Positions 1 through 8,476 of a stretch of 64,000 nt of DNA are shown here, one piece after another; positions within the stretch are counted from its first letter, which is position 1, and each line of letters opens with the position of its first letter. The notes beneath the pieces were generated by a model, which saw nothing but the letters and a program-made list of their open reading frames with translations, did not search any database and was not told the DNA's origin. Source of the DNA: Streptomyces echinoruber. GTDB taxonomy: Bacteria > Actinomycetota > Actinomycetes > Streptomycetales > Streptomycetaceae. Position numbers and translations under genes: made by a program. The DNA lies in the NCBI RefSeq assembly GCF_014651135.1, contig NZ_BMWH01000001.1, positions 64,120-128,119 on the forward strand, written 5' to 3'.

Positions 1-75
1 CGGCGGGCGCCGGCGCGTCGGGCGCCGGCCGGCCCGGTGGGCGCATAACGGCCCGGTGGGCACGGAACGGCCCGT

Positions 76-108
76 GCCGGGTGCCGGGCGGTCCGCCCGG
101 CACCCGGC
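76..108. terminator. Strong hairpin after the DJ-1/PfpI gene
   Basis: A perfect GC-rich inverted repeat: 15 bp arms (76-90 and 94-108) around a 3-base loop. It lies just past the stop codon of the minus-strand DJ-1/PfpI gene. There is no T-tract, which is common for high-GC actinomycete terminators. Confidence 0.6.
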
Positions 109-115
109 CGGCGCG

Positions 116-658
116 TCAGGCGGCCTGCTCGGCGAACACGTCGAGGAACGCCTCGCAGAACGCCTTCACATCGTCCGGTTTGCGGCTGGTGACCAGCTTG
201 TTCGGGCCGTGGTCGCAGACCTTGACCTGCTCGTCGACCCAGGTGCCGCCCGCGTTGCGGATGTCCGTCCGCAGACTCGGCCAGCTCGTCAGCACCCGGC
301 CGCGCACCACGTCGGCCTCGACCAGGGTCCACGGGGCGTGGCAGATCGCGGCCACCGGGCGCCCCCGCTCGAAGAAGGACTTCACGAACGCCACGGCCCT
401 GTCGTCCATCCGCAGGAAGTCCGGATTGGCCACGCCGCCCGGCAGCACCAGCGCGTCGAAGGAGTCGGCCGAGGTCTCGCCGACCACCTCGTCCACGCGG
501 AAGGTGTCCGCCTTGTCCAGGTGGTGGAACGCCTGGATCTCGCCGGGCTTCGTCGACACCAGCACCGGATCGTGGCCGGCGTCCTTCACCGCCTGCCAGG
601 GGTCGGTCAGCTCGATCTGCTCGACGCCCTCGGGAGCGGCCAGAAACGCGATACGCAT
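116..658 (-). CDS. DJ-1/PfpI family protein (type 1 glutamine amidotransferase-like)
   Basis: The 180-residue product starts MRIAFLAAPEG and has the DJ-1/PfpI fold signatures. The nucleophile elbow AAICHAPW puts the conserved cysteine at residue 106, followed by His107, and VLPGGVANPDFLR forms the loop facing the active site. Members of this family act as cytoplasmic proteases, glyoxalases or deglycases, and are often stress-induced; the sequence cannot separate these activities. The ATG at 658 is chosen because a GGAAAGGA motif lies upstream and the family begins here. A longer in-frame extension to 862 would overlap the neighbouring gene and has no homology features. The length is normal for a PfpI-type protein. 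Confidence 0.9.
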   Translation of the reverse strand: MRIAFLAAPEGVEQIELTDPWQAVKDAGHDPVLVSTKPGEIQAFHHLDKADTFRVDEVVGETSADSFDALVLPGGVANPDFLRMDDRAVAFVKSFFERGRPVAAICHAPWTLVEADVVRGRVLTSWPSLRTDIRNAGGTWVDEQVKVCDHGPNKLVTSRKPDDVKAFCEAFLDVFAEQAA

Positions 659-665
659 GACAGGT

Positions 666-1325
666 TCACCGTCCTTTCCGCGCGGCCCGGCGGGTCGCGT
701 CACCCCCGGACCGCTTCTTCCTCGCTCGCGCCGCCCGCAGGCAGCGCACCAGCTCCTCGCCGTACGGCAGGAGCACGCAGGCGCCGATCGCGGTGGCGAC
801 GCCCGCGAGACAGCCGCGCGGCAGCGGGCGCCGGCGCGGCACCAGCCGCCACGCGTCCGCATCGCCCCGGCCCCCGCGCACCAGGGACCTGACCTGGTCG
901 GCGTGCAGGCACATCAGCGAGGCCGGCGCGGCGAACGGCAGCGACTCCAGGAAGCTGTGGATGTGCTGCTCCAGCGGCTTGACCTCGCGGTCGCTCTCCA
1001 CCGCCGTGCGCACGTCCCACAGCGCGGTCGCCTCGTGCACCGCGGCGCCGCCCAGCCGCACCGCCGGCAGCAGCGGGTTGACCTCGTAGCGCAGGGTCAG
1101 CGCGATGGGCAGGCCCACCTCGGCCATCATCAGGGAGTGGATCAGGGACTCCTTCGTTCCCGCCGTGTCCTCGATGCGGGTGCGCCGGTGCATCGCCCAG
1201 TCGGCGAGCCCCGGCACGAACCAGCCCGGCAGCAGCCCGTACAGCAGGTAGCGGATCGTGGCGTCGCCGACGTCGGCGGTGTCGCCGCCGCGCACCGCCG
1301 ACTCGGCGGCCCGGGCGCGGCTCAC
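666..1325 (-). CDS. Conserved actinobacterial membrane-associated protein (often labelled diguanylate-cyclase-like)
   Basis: The 219-residue protein has a hydrophobic early segment (YLLYGLLPGWFVPGLADWAMH), a long helical middle (TKESLIHSLMMAEVGLPIALTL) and a hydrophobic stretch near the C-terminus (AGVATAIGACVLLPYGEELVRCL) followed by a basic tail. I recognise the family as a conserved Streptomyces protein sometimes annotated as a diguanylate cyclase, but I see no GGDEF motif, so that label is not supported. The GTG start overlaps the TGA of the upstream CBS-domain gene (GTGA), so the two are translationally coupled and probably work together. Function unknown. Confidence 0.75.
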   Translation of the reverse strand: MSRARAAESAVRGGDTADVGDATIRYLLYGLLPGWFVPGLADWAMHRRTRIEDTAGTKESLIHSLMMAEVGLPIALTLRYEVNPLLPAVRLGGAAVHEATALWDVRTAVESDREVKPLEQHIHSFLESLPFAAPASLMCLHADQVRSLVRGGRGDADAWRLVPRRRPLPRGCLAGVATAIGACVLLPYGEELVRCLRAARARKKRSGGDATRRAARKGR

Positions 1326-1765
1326 GCGTCCGCCCCGCCGCCGGGGCCGCCGGCCGGCTCCGACCGGCTGATGTCGGCCGGCGCCGACCGCGGCTCCTGC
1401 GCCACGGCCAGGTCGCCGAGGCCGACCATGCCGACGGGCAGGCCGTCCTCGACGACCGGCAGCCGGCGCACGGCGTGTTCCCGCATCAGCGCCGCCGCCT
1501 CCGTCACCCTGTCGTGCGGTCCGACCGCCACCGGCTGCGGGGTGCACACCGCCTTGACGCTCACCTCCTGCGGGTCCAGTCCCTCGGCGACCGCGCGCAC
1601 CGTGATGTCCCGGTCGGTGAGCACGCCGACGACGCTGTCGTCGTCCGCGACCAGGACGTCCCCGATGTCCTGGGTGCGCATCAGCCGTGCCGCCTCCACG
1701 AGCGAGGCGTCCGGGCGGACCGCGGCCACGCCCGGAGTCATGACTTCCCTGACGAGTTCAGCCAT
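1322..1765 (-). CDS. CBS domain-containing protein
   Basis: The 147-residue protein consists of two tandem CBS motifs (about residues 3-60 and 68-128) with the typical repeats VREVMTPGVAAVRPDASLVEAA, GVLTDRDITVRAVAEG and LPVVEDGLPVGMVGLGDLA. A CBS pair binds adenosyl ligands such as AMP, ATP or SAM and usually works as a regulatory sensor. No catalytic domain is attached, so this is a stand-alone CBS protein. The ATG at 1765 follows an AGGAAGGG motif. It overlaps the next gene by four bases, forming a two-gene unit. Small CBS proteins of this kind are often stress-induced in Streptomyces; that is inferred from family habit, not from a promoter seen here. Confidence 0.9.
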   Translation of the reverse strand: MAELVREVMTPGVAAVRPDASLVEAARLMRTQDIGDVLVADDDSVVGVLTDRDITVRAVAEGLDPQEVSVKAVCTPQPVAVGPHDRVTEAAALMREHAVRRLPVVEDGLPVGMVGLGDLAVAQEPRSAPADISRSEPAGGPGGGADA

Positions 1766-1856
1766 CTGTATGTGCCGGCCCTTCCTGGTTGTGGGGGGTG
1801 TGGTGGGCTGGTTGTGGGGGGTGTTGTGTGTGTGGGGGGGGCGGACGGTCGCGCGG

Positions 1857-2240
1857 CTACGCGTTCCCGCCGTCGGCCTCACCGGTCAGCGCCTCGGCCA
1901 GCTCCTGCACGTTCCCGTACCGGGCGCGGCGCGGCAGGCGCTCCAGCCGCTCGACGAGGGCGTCCGGCGCGTTGCCGCGGCGCAGGGCCCGCACCAGGTG
2001 GTCCCGGTCCGCCGGGAACGCGCTGCGCCCGAGGACGCGGGCCAGGTCCAGGCGCACCGCCTCCAGGGAACCGGGAGCGGCCCCGCGCACGTCGGTGAGC
2101 TGCGGGTCGTCCTCCGCGCCGGGCTCCGGGTCGTGCCACTCCTCGGTGCGGGTGGGGTGCCCGGAGCGGAGCAGCCCCTGCAGTTCGTGCTTCATCTCGT
2201 CGTCGCGGTGGACGCTCAGCCGGTCGCTGCCTCGCTGCAT
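1857..2240 (-). CDS. DUF2795 domain-containing protein
   Basis: The 127-residue protein begins MQRGSDRLSVHRDDEMKHEL and has an N-terminal segment with the RSGHPTRTEEWHDPE motif that recurs before DUF2795 in Streptomyces proteins. The DUF2795 core follows (LARVLGRSAFPADRDHLVR, then ERLPRRARYGNVQELAEAL). The biochemical role is unknown; the family is common in actinobacteria, often beside stress genes. A GGAGGGAAG motif five bases upstream fixes the ATG at 2240. It stands alone between the CBS gene and the TPP enzyme gene, all on the same strand. Confidence 0.85.
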   Translation of the reverse strand: MQRGSDRLSVHRDDEMKHELQGLLRSGHPTRTEEWHDPEPGAEDDPQLTDVRGAAPGSLEAVRLDLARVLGRSAFPADRDHLVRALRRGNAPDALVERLERLPRRARYGNVQELAEALTGEADGGNA

Positions 2241-2361
2241 TGCTTCCCTCCGGATCGTTCTGGGGGACGGGCCTGCCGCGTACCCGGCGCCGCGGCGGCG
2301 ACACGCCCGCCGCCGGGACGCGCGGGGGCCGTACGACGTCCCCTCCTGCCCGGCGCCGCCG

Positions 2362-4155
2362 CTACTTCCGGCCGCGGCCCGGCAGGAACTCCTGCATCTT
2401 CGCCTTCAGACCCTGCTTGGCCAGGTGGCCGCCTTCCGGGTCGCCCTTGAGGAGCGCGGCGGCCGTCGCCTCCATCTGCTCCCAGGTGGCGTGCGGCGGG
2501 ATCGGCGGCACGGACGGGTCGGTGAGGAACTCGATCACCGCCGGGCCGTCCGCCTCCAGACCGGCCCGCCAGGCCGCCTCGACGTCCTCGGGCTTCTCCA
2601 CGCGCACCCCGGTCAGGCCCAGGGAGCGGGCGAACGCCGCGTACTGCACGTCCGGCAGGGACTGCGAGGCCTCGAAGGACGGCGAGCCGCCCATGGCGCG
2701 CAGCTCCCACGTCACCTGGTTGAGGTCCTGGTTGTTGAAGACGGCCACGACCAGGCGCGGGTCCTCCCACCGGTCGCGGTACTTCGCCGCCGTGATCATC
2801 TCGGCGAGCCCGTTCATCTGCATCGCGCCGTCACCGACCAGCGCGATCGCGGGCCGGTCCGGGTGCGCGAACTTCGCGCCGATCGCGTACGGCACCCCGC
2901 AGCCCATCGTCGCCAGCGTGCCGGACAGCGACGCGCGCATACCGGGCCGCATCGTCAGGTGCCGCGCGTACCAGTTCGCCGTCGAGCCCGAGTCGGAGGT
3001 GACGATCGCGTCGTCCGGCAGCAGCGGGTCCAAGGTGCGGGTGACGTACTCCGGGTTGATGGGGTCGGCCGCGACGGCCGCCCGCCGCTCCATCACCTCG
3101 TGCCAGCGCCGCACGTTCGCGCAGACCGTCTCGTACCAGTCCCGGCCGCGGTCGGTGTTCAGCAGCGGGATCAGCCGCTCCAGCGTCGCCCTGGCGTCGC
3201 CGACGAGGTTCACCTCGTACGGGTAGCGCATGCCGACCATGTGCGGGTCGATGTCGATCTGCACCGCCCGCGCCTTGCCGAACTCCGGCAGGAACTGCGT
3301 GTACGGGAAGGACGAGCCGATCGTCAGCAGCGTGTCGCAGTCCCGCATCAGCTCGTAGCTCGGGCGCGTGCCCAGCAGGCCGATCGAGCCGGTGACGTAC
3401 GGCAGTTCGTCGCTGAGGACGTCCTTGCCGAGCAGCGCCTTGGCCACGCCGGCGCCCAGCAGCTCGGCGATCCGCTCCACCTCGGCGCGCGCCCCGGCGG
3501 CGCCCTGGCCGACCAGGATCGCCACCTTCTCACCGGCGTTGAGGATCTCCGCGGCCCGCTGCAGCGACTCCTCCGACGGAACCGCGGTCCAGGCGCTGCG
3601 GTCCAGGCTGGAGGGCACCATCTTGAACTCGTGCGTGGGCGGCGAGTAGTCCAGCTCCTGCACGTCGCCGGGGATGATGACCGCCGTCGGGCAGCGCCGC
3701 GCGTACGCGGTGCGGACGGCCCGGTCCAGCACGTTCGGAAGCTGCTCGGGGACCGTCACCGTCTCCACGAAGTCGGAGGCGACGTCCTTGAACAGCGTGT
3801 GCAGGTCGACCTCCTGCTGGTAGGAGCCGCCCATCGCGGTCCGGTGCGTCTGGCCGACGACCGCCAGCACCGGCACGTGGTCGAGCTTGGCGTCGTACAG
3901 CCCGTTGAGAAGGTGGATCGCACCGGGCCCCGAGGTCGCCGTGCACACGCCCAGCCGGCCGCTGAACTTGGCGTAGCCGACCGCCTCGAACGCGGCCATC
4001 TCCTCGTGCCGTGCCTGAATGAACTTCGGCTGGTCCTCCGCACGCCCCCAGGCCGCGAGGAGGCCGTTGATGCCGTCGCCGGGGTAGCCGAAGACGTACT
4101 CGACCCCCCACTCGCGCAGCCGTTGCAGGACGTGGTCGGCGACCTTGGTGCTCAT
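2362..4155 (-). CDS. Thiamine pyrophosphate-dependent enzyme, pyruvate oxidase/dehydrogenase (quinone) type
   Basis: The 597-residue protein has the three-domain layout of the pyruvate oxidase family. The N-terminal TPP-Pyr domain carries FGYPGDGINGLL and the conserved glutamate in ARHEEMAAFEAVGYAKFSG (near residue 51), and includes ATSGPGAIHLLNGLYDAK. The central FAD/ADP-type domain contains AEILNAGEKVAILVGQGAAG. The C-terminal TPP-binding domain has the GDGAMQMNG ... NNQDLNQV motif (GDG near residue 439). It resembles PoxB, which decarboxylates pyruvate to acetate and CO2 with electron transfer to quinone. The membrane-binding tail of E. coli PoxB is not obvious; the C-terminus is basic. 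A GGGAGG motif precedes the ATG at 4155. It is divergent from the sigma factor gene, so the shared 516-base gap should hold both promoters. Confidence 0.9.
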   Translation of the reverse strand: MSTKVADHVLQRLREWGVEYVFGYPGDGINGLLAAWGRAEDQPKFIQARHEEMAAFEAVGYAKFSGRLGVCTATSGPGAIHLLNGLYDAKLDHVPVLAVVGQTHRTAMGGSYQQEVDLHTLFKDVASDFVETVTVPEQLPNVLDRAVRTAYARRCPTAVIIPGDVQELDYSPPTHEFKMVPSSLDRSAWTAVPSEESLQRAAEILNAGEKVAILVGQGAAGARAEVERIAELLGAGVAKALLGKDVLSDELPYVTGSIGLLGTRPSYELMRDCDTLLTIGSSFPYTQFLPEFGKARAVQIDIDPHMVGMRYPYEVNLVGDARATLERLIPLLNTDRGRDWYETVCANVRRWHEVMERRAAVAADPINPEYVTRTLDPLLPDDAIVTSDSGSTANWYARHLTMRPGMRASLSGTLATMGCGVPYAIGAKFAHPDRPAIALVGDGAMQMNGLAEMITAAKYRDRWEDPRLVVAVFNNQDLNQVTWELRAMGGSPSFEASQSLPDVQYAAFARSLGLTGVRVEKPEDVEAAWRAGLEADGPAVIEFLTDPSVPPIPPHATWEQMEATAAALLKGDPEGGHLAKQGLKAKMQEFLPGRGRK

Positions 4156-4671
4156 GTGCAGGGACCTCCCGGACTCGCTTCCGAACCTGGTGAAGGCACA
4201 CGTGCGGACACGCACGGGCAGCAGGTGACGAGTGACCCGGTGCGCTGCCGGAAAACCTGGGGCGCCCGGCGGTCGCCCGGGCGGAGGCGGGAGGTTCCGG
4301 AGGGCCCGGGGCCGGTCCGGGCGCGGGGTCGGACGGCCGTTCCGGCGGCTCTTCCGGCGGCTCTTCCGGCGGCCGTGCTCCCCGGCGTCCGCCGGTGTTC
4401 CCCGGCGTTTTCCGGCCCGCGGGCCCCGTGACGTGCGGTGACCGCAGGCGTGGGGAACTGTGACGGTCACGGGCGTTTGGGGCCGCGGGCCCCGGGCAGG
4501 CGCACCCGGACCAGTGCTTCGGACCGGAGGCACGCCCGTGGGGGCGGCGGACGCGTCGCGAGGGCGCATCCGCCCACAGCCGTGACGCCCGCAACCGTGA
4601 CGCCCGGATCGCGACCGCGCTCCCGCGGTGACCGTCCATCCCCGAGCACGCCGAGGGAGCTGCGACGCACC
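4156..4671. other. Divergent intergenic region between the TPP enzyme and sigma factor genes
   Basis: No convincing gene is present in these 516 bases. They hold a direct repeat (CCGGCGGCTCTT at 4342-4353 and 4354-4365), two palindromes centred about 25 bp apart (TGCGGTGACCGCA at 4434-4446 and GTGACGGTCAC at 4460-4470) and a repeated CCGTGACGCCCG-like motif (about 4576-4610). The palindromes could be operators for the divergent promoters, but I cannot place a -35/-10 pair with confidence. Confidence 0.5.
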
Positions 4672-5484
4672 ATGCGAACCCCAGCCCGCACAGCCCGCAC
4701 AGCCCGCACGAAGCAGGCCACCACCAGGCACCCGCACGACGACGCACCCGACACGGAGGACGCCTTCCGCAGGCTCGCCGCCCTCCCGCCCGGCCCCGAG
4801 CACGACGCGGTGCGCGCGGGGATCGTGGAAGCCTGGCTGCCCATGGCCGAGCGCATCGCCGGCCGCTTCCGCAGCCGCGGCGAGAGCTTCGAGGACCTGC
4901 GCCAGGTTGCCGCGCTCGGCCTCGTCAAGGCCGTCGACCGCTACGACCCCGAGCGCGGCAACGCCTTCGAGAGCTACGCCGTCCCCACCGTCACCGGTGA
5001 GATCAAGCGCCACTTCCGCGACCACCTGTGGACCCTGCACGTGCCGCGCCGCGTCCAGGAACTGCGCAACCGCGTCCGCGTCGCCTGCCAGGAGCTGTCC
5101 ACCACCGTCGGCCACCGGCCCGGCGTCACGGAGATCGCCGAGCACGCCGGGATGACCGAGGAGGAGGTCCGGGCCGGCCTGGAGGCGCTGGAGAGCTTCT
5201 CCGCGCTGTCGCTCGACGCGGAACTGCCCGGCAGCGACGACGGCTACTCGCTGGGCGACTCGCTGGGCGCCCCCGACCCGGCGCTGGACACCGTCGTCGA
5301 CCGCGAGGCGGTCAAGCCGCGGCTGGCGGAACTGCCGGAACGGGAACGGACGATCCTGTACCTGCGGTTCTTCGGGGGCATGACGCAGAGCCGGATCGCC
5401 GAGCAGCTCGGCATCTCGCAGATGCACGTGTCGCGGCTGATCAGCCGGTGCTGCGACCGGCTGCGCGAGCAGGTGCTGCGCTAG
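4672..5484 (+). CDS. RNA polymerase sigma factor, SigB/SigF/SigG family
   Basis: The 270-residue product has the order of a group 3 sigma factor. Region 2 is AGRFRSRGESFEDLRQVAALGL and VDRYDPERGNAFESYAVPTV; region 3 covers HVPRRVQELRNRVRVACQEL and the TEIAEHAGMTEEEVRAGLEAL helix-turn-helix; region 4 ends with TQSRIAEQLGISQMHVSRL. These match the stress and sporulation sigma factors of Streptomyces, which number several per genome, so I do not assign one letter. The ATG at 4672 follows GAGGGAG; a longer frame to 4438 lacks family homology. No anti-sigma factor or anti-anti-sigma factor gene is adjacent, so control must come from elsewhere. Neighbouring CBS, DUF2795, PfpI and OsmC genes fit a stress role, an inference only. 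Confidence 0.9.
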   Translation: MRTPARTARTARTKQATTRHPHDDAPDTEDAFRRLAALPPGPEHDAVRAGIVEAWLPMAERIAGRFRSRGESFEDLRQVAALGLVKAVDRYDPERGNAFESYAVPTVTGEIKRHFRDHLWTLHVPRRVQELRNRVRVACQELSTTVGHRPGVTEIAEHAGMTEEEVRAGLEALESFSALSLDAELPGSDDGYSLGDSLGAPDPALDTVVDREAVKPRLAELPERERTILYLRFFGGMTQSRIAEQLGISQMHVSRLISRCCDRLREQVLR

Positions 5485-5961
5485 CCGAAGGCCGTGAAGT
5501 CATGGCTCGGGCGGGGGTGTCCAGGGGGCGTAAGCTGCGGTTTCGCCGGACGTGAGGAGCGGAGCCCCGGTGGAACCGGCGGTCTGCCAGGACAAGCCGT
5601 TCACAAAGTTCGCACAGACAGACCGGAGGCTCCGCCGTCCGGACAACGTGCCCTCACGCGTGTCGTCACGGTGGCCGGACAGCGGCCATGCGCTCGGACC
5701 CGCGGACCCACAGGTGACGCGCTTCGTCCGGCGCCGGGCACATCGGCCGGCTCCACCGTCTGCCCGCCTGTCCTCCTGCCCGCCTGTCCTCCTCGAGCGC
5801 GACGGGACGGGGCCCCGGTGCCGCCCTTCCTCGCGTCACCCGCACGTGTGATGTGCTCCCGCTGAACGCGTGCAGCCGCGCGCGTCGCTGCCCGGCGCGG
5901 GCTCTCATGGCCGGTAGGCGGCACGACCGCCGTGCCGCCGCCGGTCGAAGGAGCCCGCCCC
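5485..5961. other. Gene-poor intergenic stretch
   Basis: I see no supportable gene in these 477 bases; open frames here lack the codon bias of neighbouring genes and have no recognisable domains. A 16-base unit TGCCCGCCTGTCCTCC is duplicated in tandem at 5761-5776 and 5777-5792. The region probably contains the sigma-factor terminator and the promoter of the secreted protein gene, neither of which I can place exactly. Confidence 0.5.
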
Positions 5962-7023
5962 ATGCGCCGCACCGCCCGTGCCCTGTCCGTCGCCGTCCTG
6001 GCCGGTGCCGCCCTGTCCGCCGCCGGCACCGCGGCCCGGGCGGAGCCGTCCGCGGGGGTCGGCCCGCAGTCCGTGCCACCCGGCGGCACCGTCACCGTCT
6101 CCGTGTCCTGCGACCCGGGCGGCAGCGTTGTGCCCGACACCCTGGAGGCGACGTCGCCAGCCTTCGACGACGGCACCGTCCGGCTCCGGCGGGTGCCCGG
6201 CGACGACGACCGCGCCGCCGCGATCGCCTATCGCGGCACCGCCCGTGTCGCCCCCGCCGAGGACCTGGAGGAGGACGTCGAGGGCCTCGGCCCGGACACC
6301 TCCTGGACGGTGGACGGCACCTGCCCGGCCCCGGCCGGCGGGCAGGGGAAGACGTGGCGCGCCGAGTTCCGGGTACAGCGCGGACAGGGTGGACTGGGCG
6401 GACCGGGCGGGCAGGACGGCACCGGTCAGGAGGACGGGCACGACGACGGGCAGGGCGGCTGGCACAGCGGCGGGCAGGGCGGCACCCAGAGCACCGGTGA
6501 GCGGCCCGACTGCGGGACCGTCGGGCCCGACGGCACCGGTTCCCGCGACGGCACCGGCTCCCGCGACGGCTCCCACAACGGCCGGACCCACGGCGCCGAT
6601 TCCCCCGGTGCCGACCCCTACGGCTCCGATTCCCTCGGTCCCGATTCCCCCGGCATCAACCCCCACGGCTCCGACTCTCCCGGTCCCGGCGTCCCCGGCG
6701 TCGACTCCCGCAATGCGGAACCCCAGGACCCCGGTTCCCCTGCCTCCCAGACCCAGACCCAGATCCAGCCCCAGCCTCAAACCCAAGCCCAGACCCAGAC
6801 CCAGACCCAGACCCAGACCCACACCCACGCCTCCGGCCTTCCCGACGACTCCTGCGGCGGTGTCCCGGCGGTCGGGCACGGCGTACGGGCCGGAGCGGGC
6901 GGCGCGTTCACCGCGTCGGTCCCGGCGCTGGTGGCCGGCGGGCTGCTGGTGGCCGGCGCGGCCGCGGGCGCCGGGTACCGCTGCACCGCGGGGCGCCGAC
7001 GGCGCACGCGCGGCGCGGAGTGA
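5962..7023 (+). CDS. Secreted, C-terminally anchored protein with low-complexity Gly/Ser/Pro and Gln-Thr repeats
   Basis: The 353-residue protein starts with a signal peptide (MRRTARALSVAVLAGAALSA, cleavage near ARA-EP around residue 31). A folded N-terminal domain of about 100 residues follows (GGTVTVSVSCDPGGSVVPDT, with Cys48 and a later Cys), resembling short beta-rich Streptomyces secreted domains. Residues from about 140 to 300 are low complexity: GQGG/DG stretches, then SDSPG-like repeats, then an alternating Gln-Thr tract ending THTH. A transmembrane helix (ASVPALVAGGLLVAGAAAGAG) and basic tail follow, like a cell-surface anchor but without an LPXTG motif. GAAGGAG precedes the ATG at 5962. 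Function unknown; a surface or wall-spanning stalk protein is likely. Confidence 0.75.
   Translation: MRRTARALSVAVLAGAALSAAGTAARAEPSAGVGPQSVPPGGTVTVSVSCDPGGSVVPDTLEATSPAFDDGTVRLRRVPGDDDRAAAIAYRGTARVAPAEDLEEDVEGLGPDTSWTVDGTCPAPAGGQGKTWRAEFRVQRGQGGLGGPGGQDGTGQEDGHDDGQGGWHSGGQGGTQSTGERPDCGTVGPDGTGSRDGTGSRDGSHNGRTHGADSPGADPYGSDSLGPDSPGINPHGSDSPGPGVPGVDSRNAEPQDPGSPASQTQTQIQPQPQTQAQTQTQTQTQTHTHASGLPDDSCGGVPAVGHGVRAGAGGAFTASVPALVAGGLLVAGAAAGAGYRCTAGRRRRTRGAE
6751..6830 (+). repeat. Hexanucleotide CAGACC repeat coding for a Gln-Thr tract
   Basis: Within the secreted protein gene, variants of CAGACC repeat in frame over about 80 bases, giving alternating Gln and Thr. Such a tract should be prone to length change by slippage without frame loss because the unit is six bases. 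Confidence 0.85.
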
Positions 7024-7228
7024 GGGCGGCCGCGCCCGCGCCCCGCGTCAGCTCCCTGTGACCCGGGCAAACCCGACCGAGTGGCCATGAGGAGGCGGTG
7101 GGCGGGGTACGTGGTCCCACACGGCCGCAACCGCAGCACGCGCGGCACCGGTACCACTACCCACCGGTACCACACCGACAGCACGGCCGACGACGACACG
7201 ACGCGGCCGGAGCACACGGAGGTTGGAC

Positions 7229-8476
7229 ATGCGGACGGATCCGGAGCCGGAGGGACACGGCCCCGTCCGCTACGGGCCCTCCCTGCCGGACGACGGCCTG
7301 CCGCCGCTGCCGGAACTGACCGACGTGCTCGCCGCGGCCGCCGGGCGGGCCGCGGAGCCCGTCGGCGGCGGCCCGGCGCTGCGCGAGGCCGCGTGCGGCC
7401 ACTTCGCCCGCCGTGCCCTTCCCACCGGACCCGCCCGGGTGGCCGCCGCGCCCGGCGCGCCGCCCCTGCTGCTCGCCCTGACCGCCGCGGTGGGCGGTGA
7501 CGTCCTGGTGCCCCGCCCGTGCGCGGCCTGGTGGGCGCCGTACGCGCGGCTGCTGGGCCGGCCCGTCTTCCACGTGGCGACGCCCGCCGAGTGCGGCGGG
7601 GTCCCCGACCCGTACGCCCTGCTGGAGACCGTGCGCCGGGTCCGCGCCGAGGGCGGCGACCCCCGGCTGCTCGTGCTCGCCGTCGCCGACGACCCCACCG
7701 CCACCGTGGCGCCGCCCGAGGTGGTGCACGAGACCGTCGAGGCCGCCGCCGCGGAGGGGCTGCTCCTGGTCAGCGACGAGACCTGGCGCGACACGGTGCA
7801 CGCACCGCACGAGACGGTGCTGCTCGGCCCGGCCGAGATGCTGCCCGAGCGGGTCGTCGTCGTCACCGACCTGGCCGGCGCGCTGCTGCCCGGCGGCTGG
7901 CCCGCCGCCGTCGCCCGCTTCCCGGACGATGCCGCCGGCGGCGACCTGCACGCGCGCGTGCTGGACGTGCTCACCGCGCTCGACGCGCGCGTCGCCGCAC
8001 CGGTCGCCGCCGCGGCCGCCTACGCGCTGGGCGACCCCGCGCCCGTCACCGCGCGCCGGGAGACCTCCGTACGGCTGCACGCGCACCTGGCCGCCGCCCT
8101 GCACGGCGCCGTCGTGGCCGCCGGCGCACTGGCCCGCCCCCCGCAGGCGGGCCGCCACCTGTACGCCGACCTGGAACCGCTGCGCGGCGCGCTGGAGAGA
8201 CGCTCGGTCGGCGACGCGCAGGAACTGGAGGACTTCCTCACCGCCCGGCTGGGCATGCCCGCGCCGGGCGGGCACCGCTTCGGCGACGACCTCGCCGCCC
8301 CGCGCGTCCGCCTGTCCACCGGTCCCCTGCTGGGCGCCGGGGACGGGGAACGCGCCCGGCACCCCGATTCACCCGCGCTGTGGGAACAGCCTCAGGTGCA
8401 ACGCGCGTTGAACCGGGTGAAGTCGGTCTTCGACGACCTTTGCGACGACGCTCAGCGATGGGAGCCTCCTCGATGA
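7229..8476 (+). CDS. PLP-dependent aminotransferase fold protein (class I/II-like), probably without the catalytic lysine
   Basis: The 415-residue protein follows the fold type I aminotransferase layout: a small domain with GGPALREAACGHFARR, the cofactor-domain segment APPLLLALTAAVGGDVLVPRPCAAWW, the LLVLAVADDPTATVAPPEVV region where family members have NPxNPTG, and LLLVSDETW with the conserved Asp (often DEIY). The segment expected to hold the PLP-binding lysine (usually S-x-SK) reads VVVTDLAGALLPGG with no lysine; the only lysine I see lies near the C-terminus. It may therefore be a non-catalytic relative. GGAGG six bases upstream fixes the ATG at 7229. Its stop overlaps the start of the MBL gene (ATGA), so the two are coupled. 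Confidence 0.75.
   Translation: MRTDPEPEGHGPVRYGPSLPDDGLPPLPELTDVLAAAAGRAAEPVGGGPALREAACGHFARRALPTGPARVAAAPGAPPLLLALTAAVGGDVLVPRPCAAWWAPYARLLGRPVFHVATPAECGGVPDPYALLETVRRVRAEGGDPRLLVLAVADDPTATVAPPEVVHETVEAAAAEGLLLVSDETWRDTVHAPHETVLLGPAEMLPERVVVVTDLAGALLPGGWPAAVARFPDDAAGGDLHARVLDVLTALDARVAAPVAAAAAYALGDPAPVTARRETSVRLHAHLAAALHGAVVAAGALARPPQAGRHLYADLEPLRGALERRSVGDAQELEDFLTARLGMPAPGGHRFGDDLAAPRVRLSTGPLLGAGDGERARHPDSPALWEQPQVQRALNRVKSVFDDLCDDAQRWEPPR

Noticed and set aside
81..2450. A long plus-strand open frame across the PfpI, CBS and DUF2795 genes
   Set aside because: It has no recognisable domain and is rich in Arg, Ala and Pro as expected of a shadow frame; the minus-strand genes have clear families and ribosome-binding sites.
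5494..5865. An open frame of 123 codons after the sigma factor gene
   Set aside because: Codon use is unlike neighbours, there is no homology and no good ribosome-binding site.
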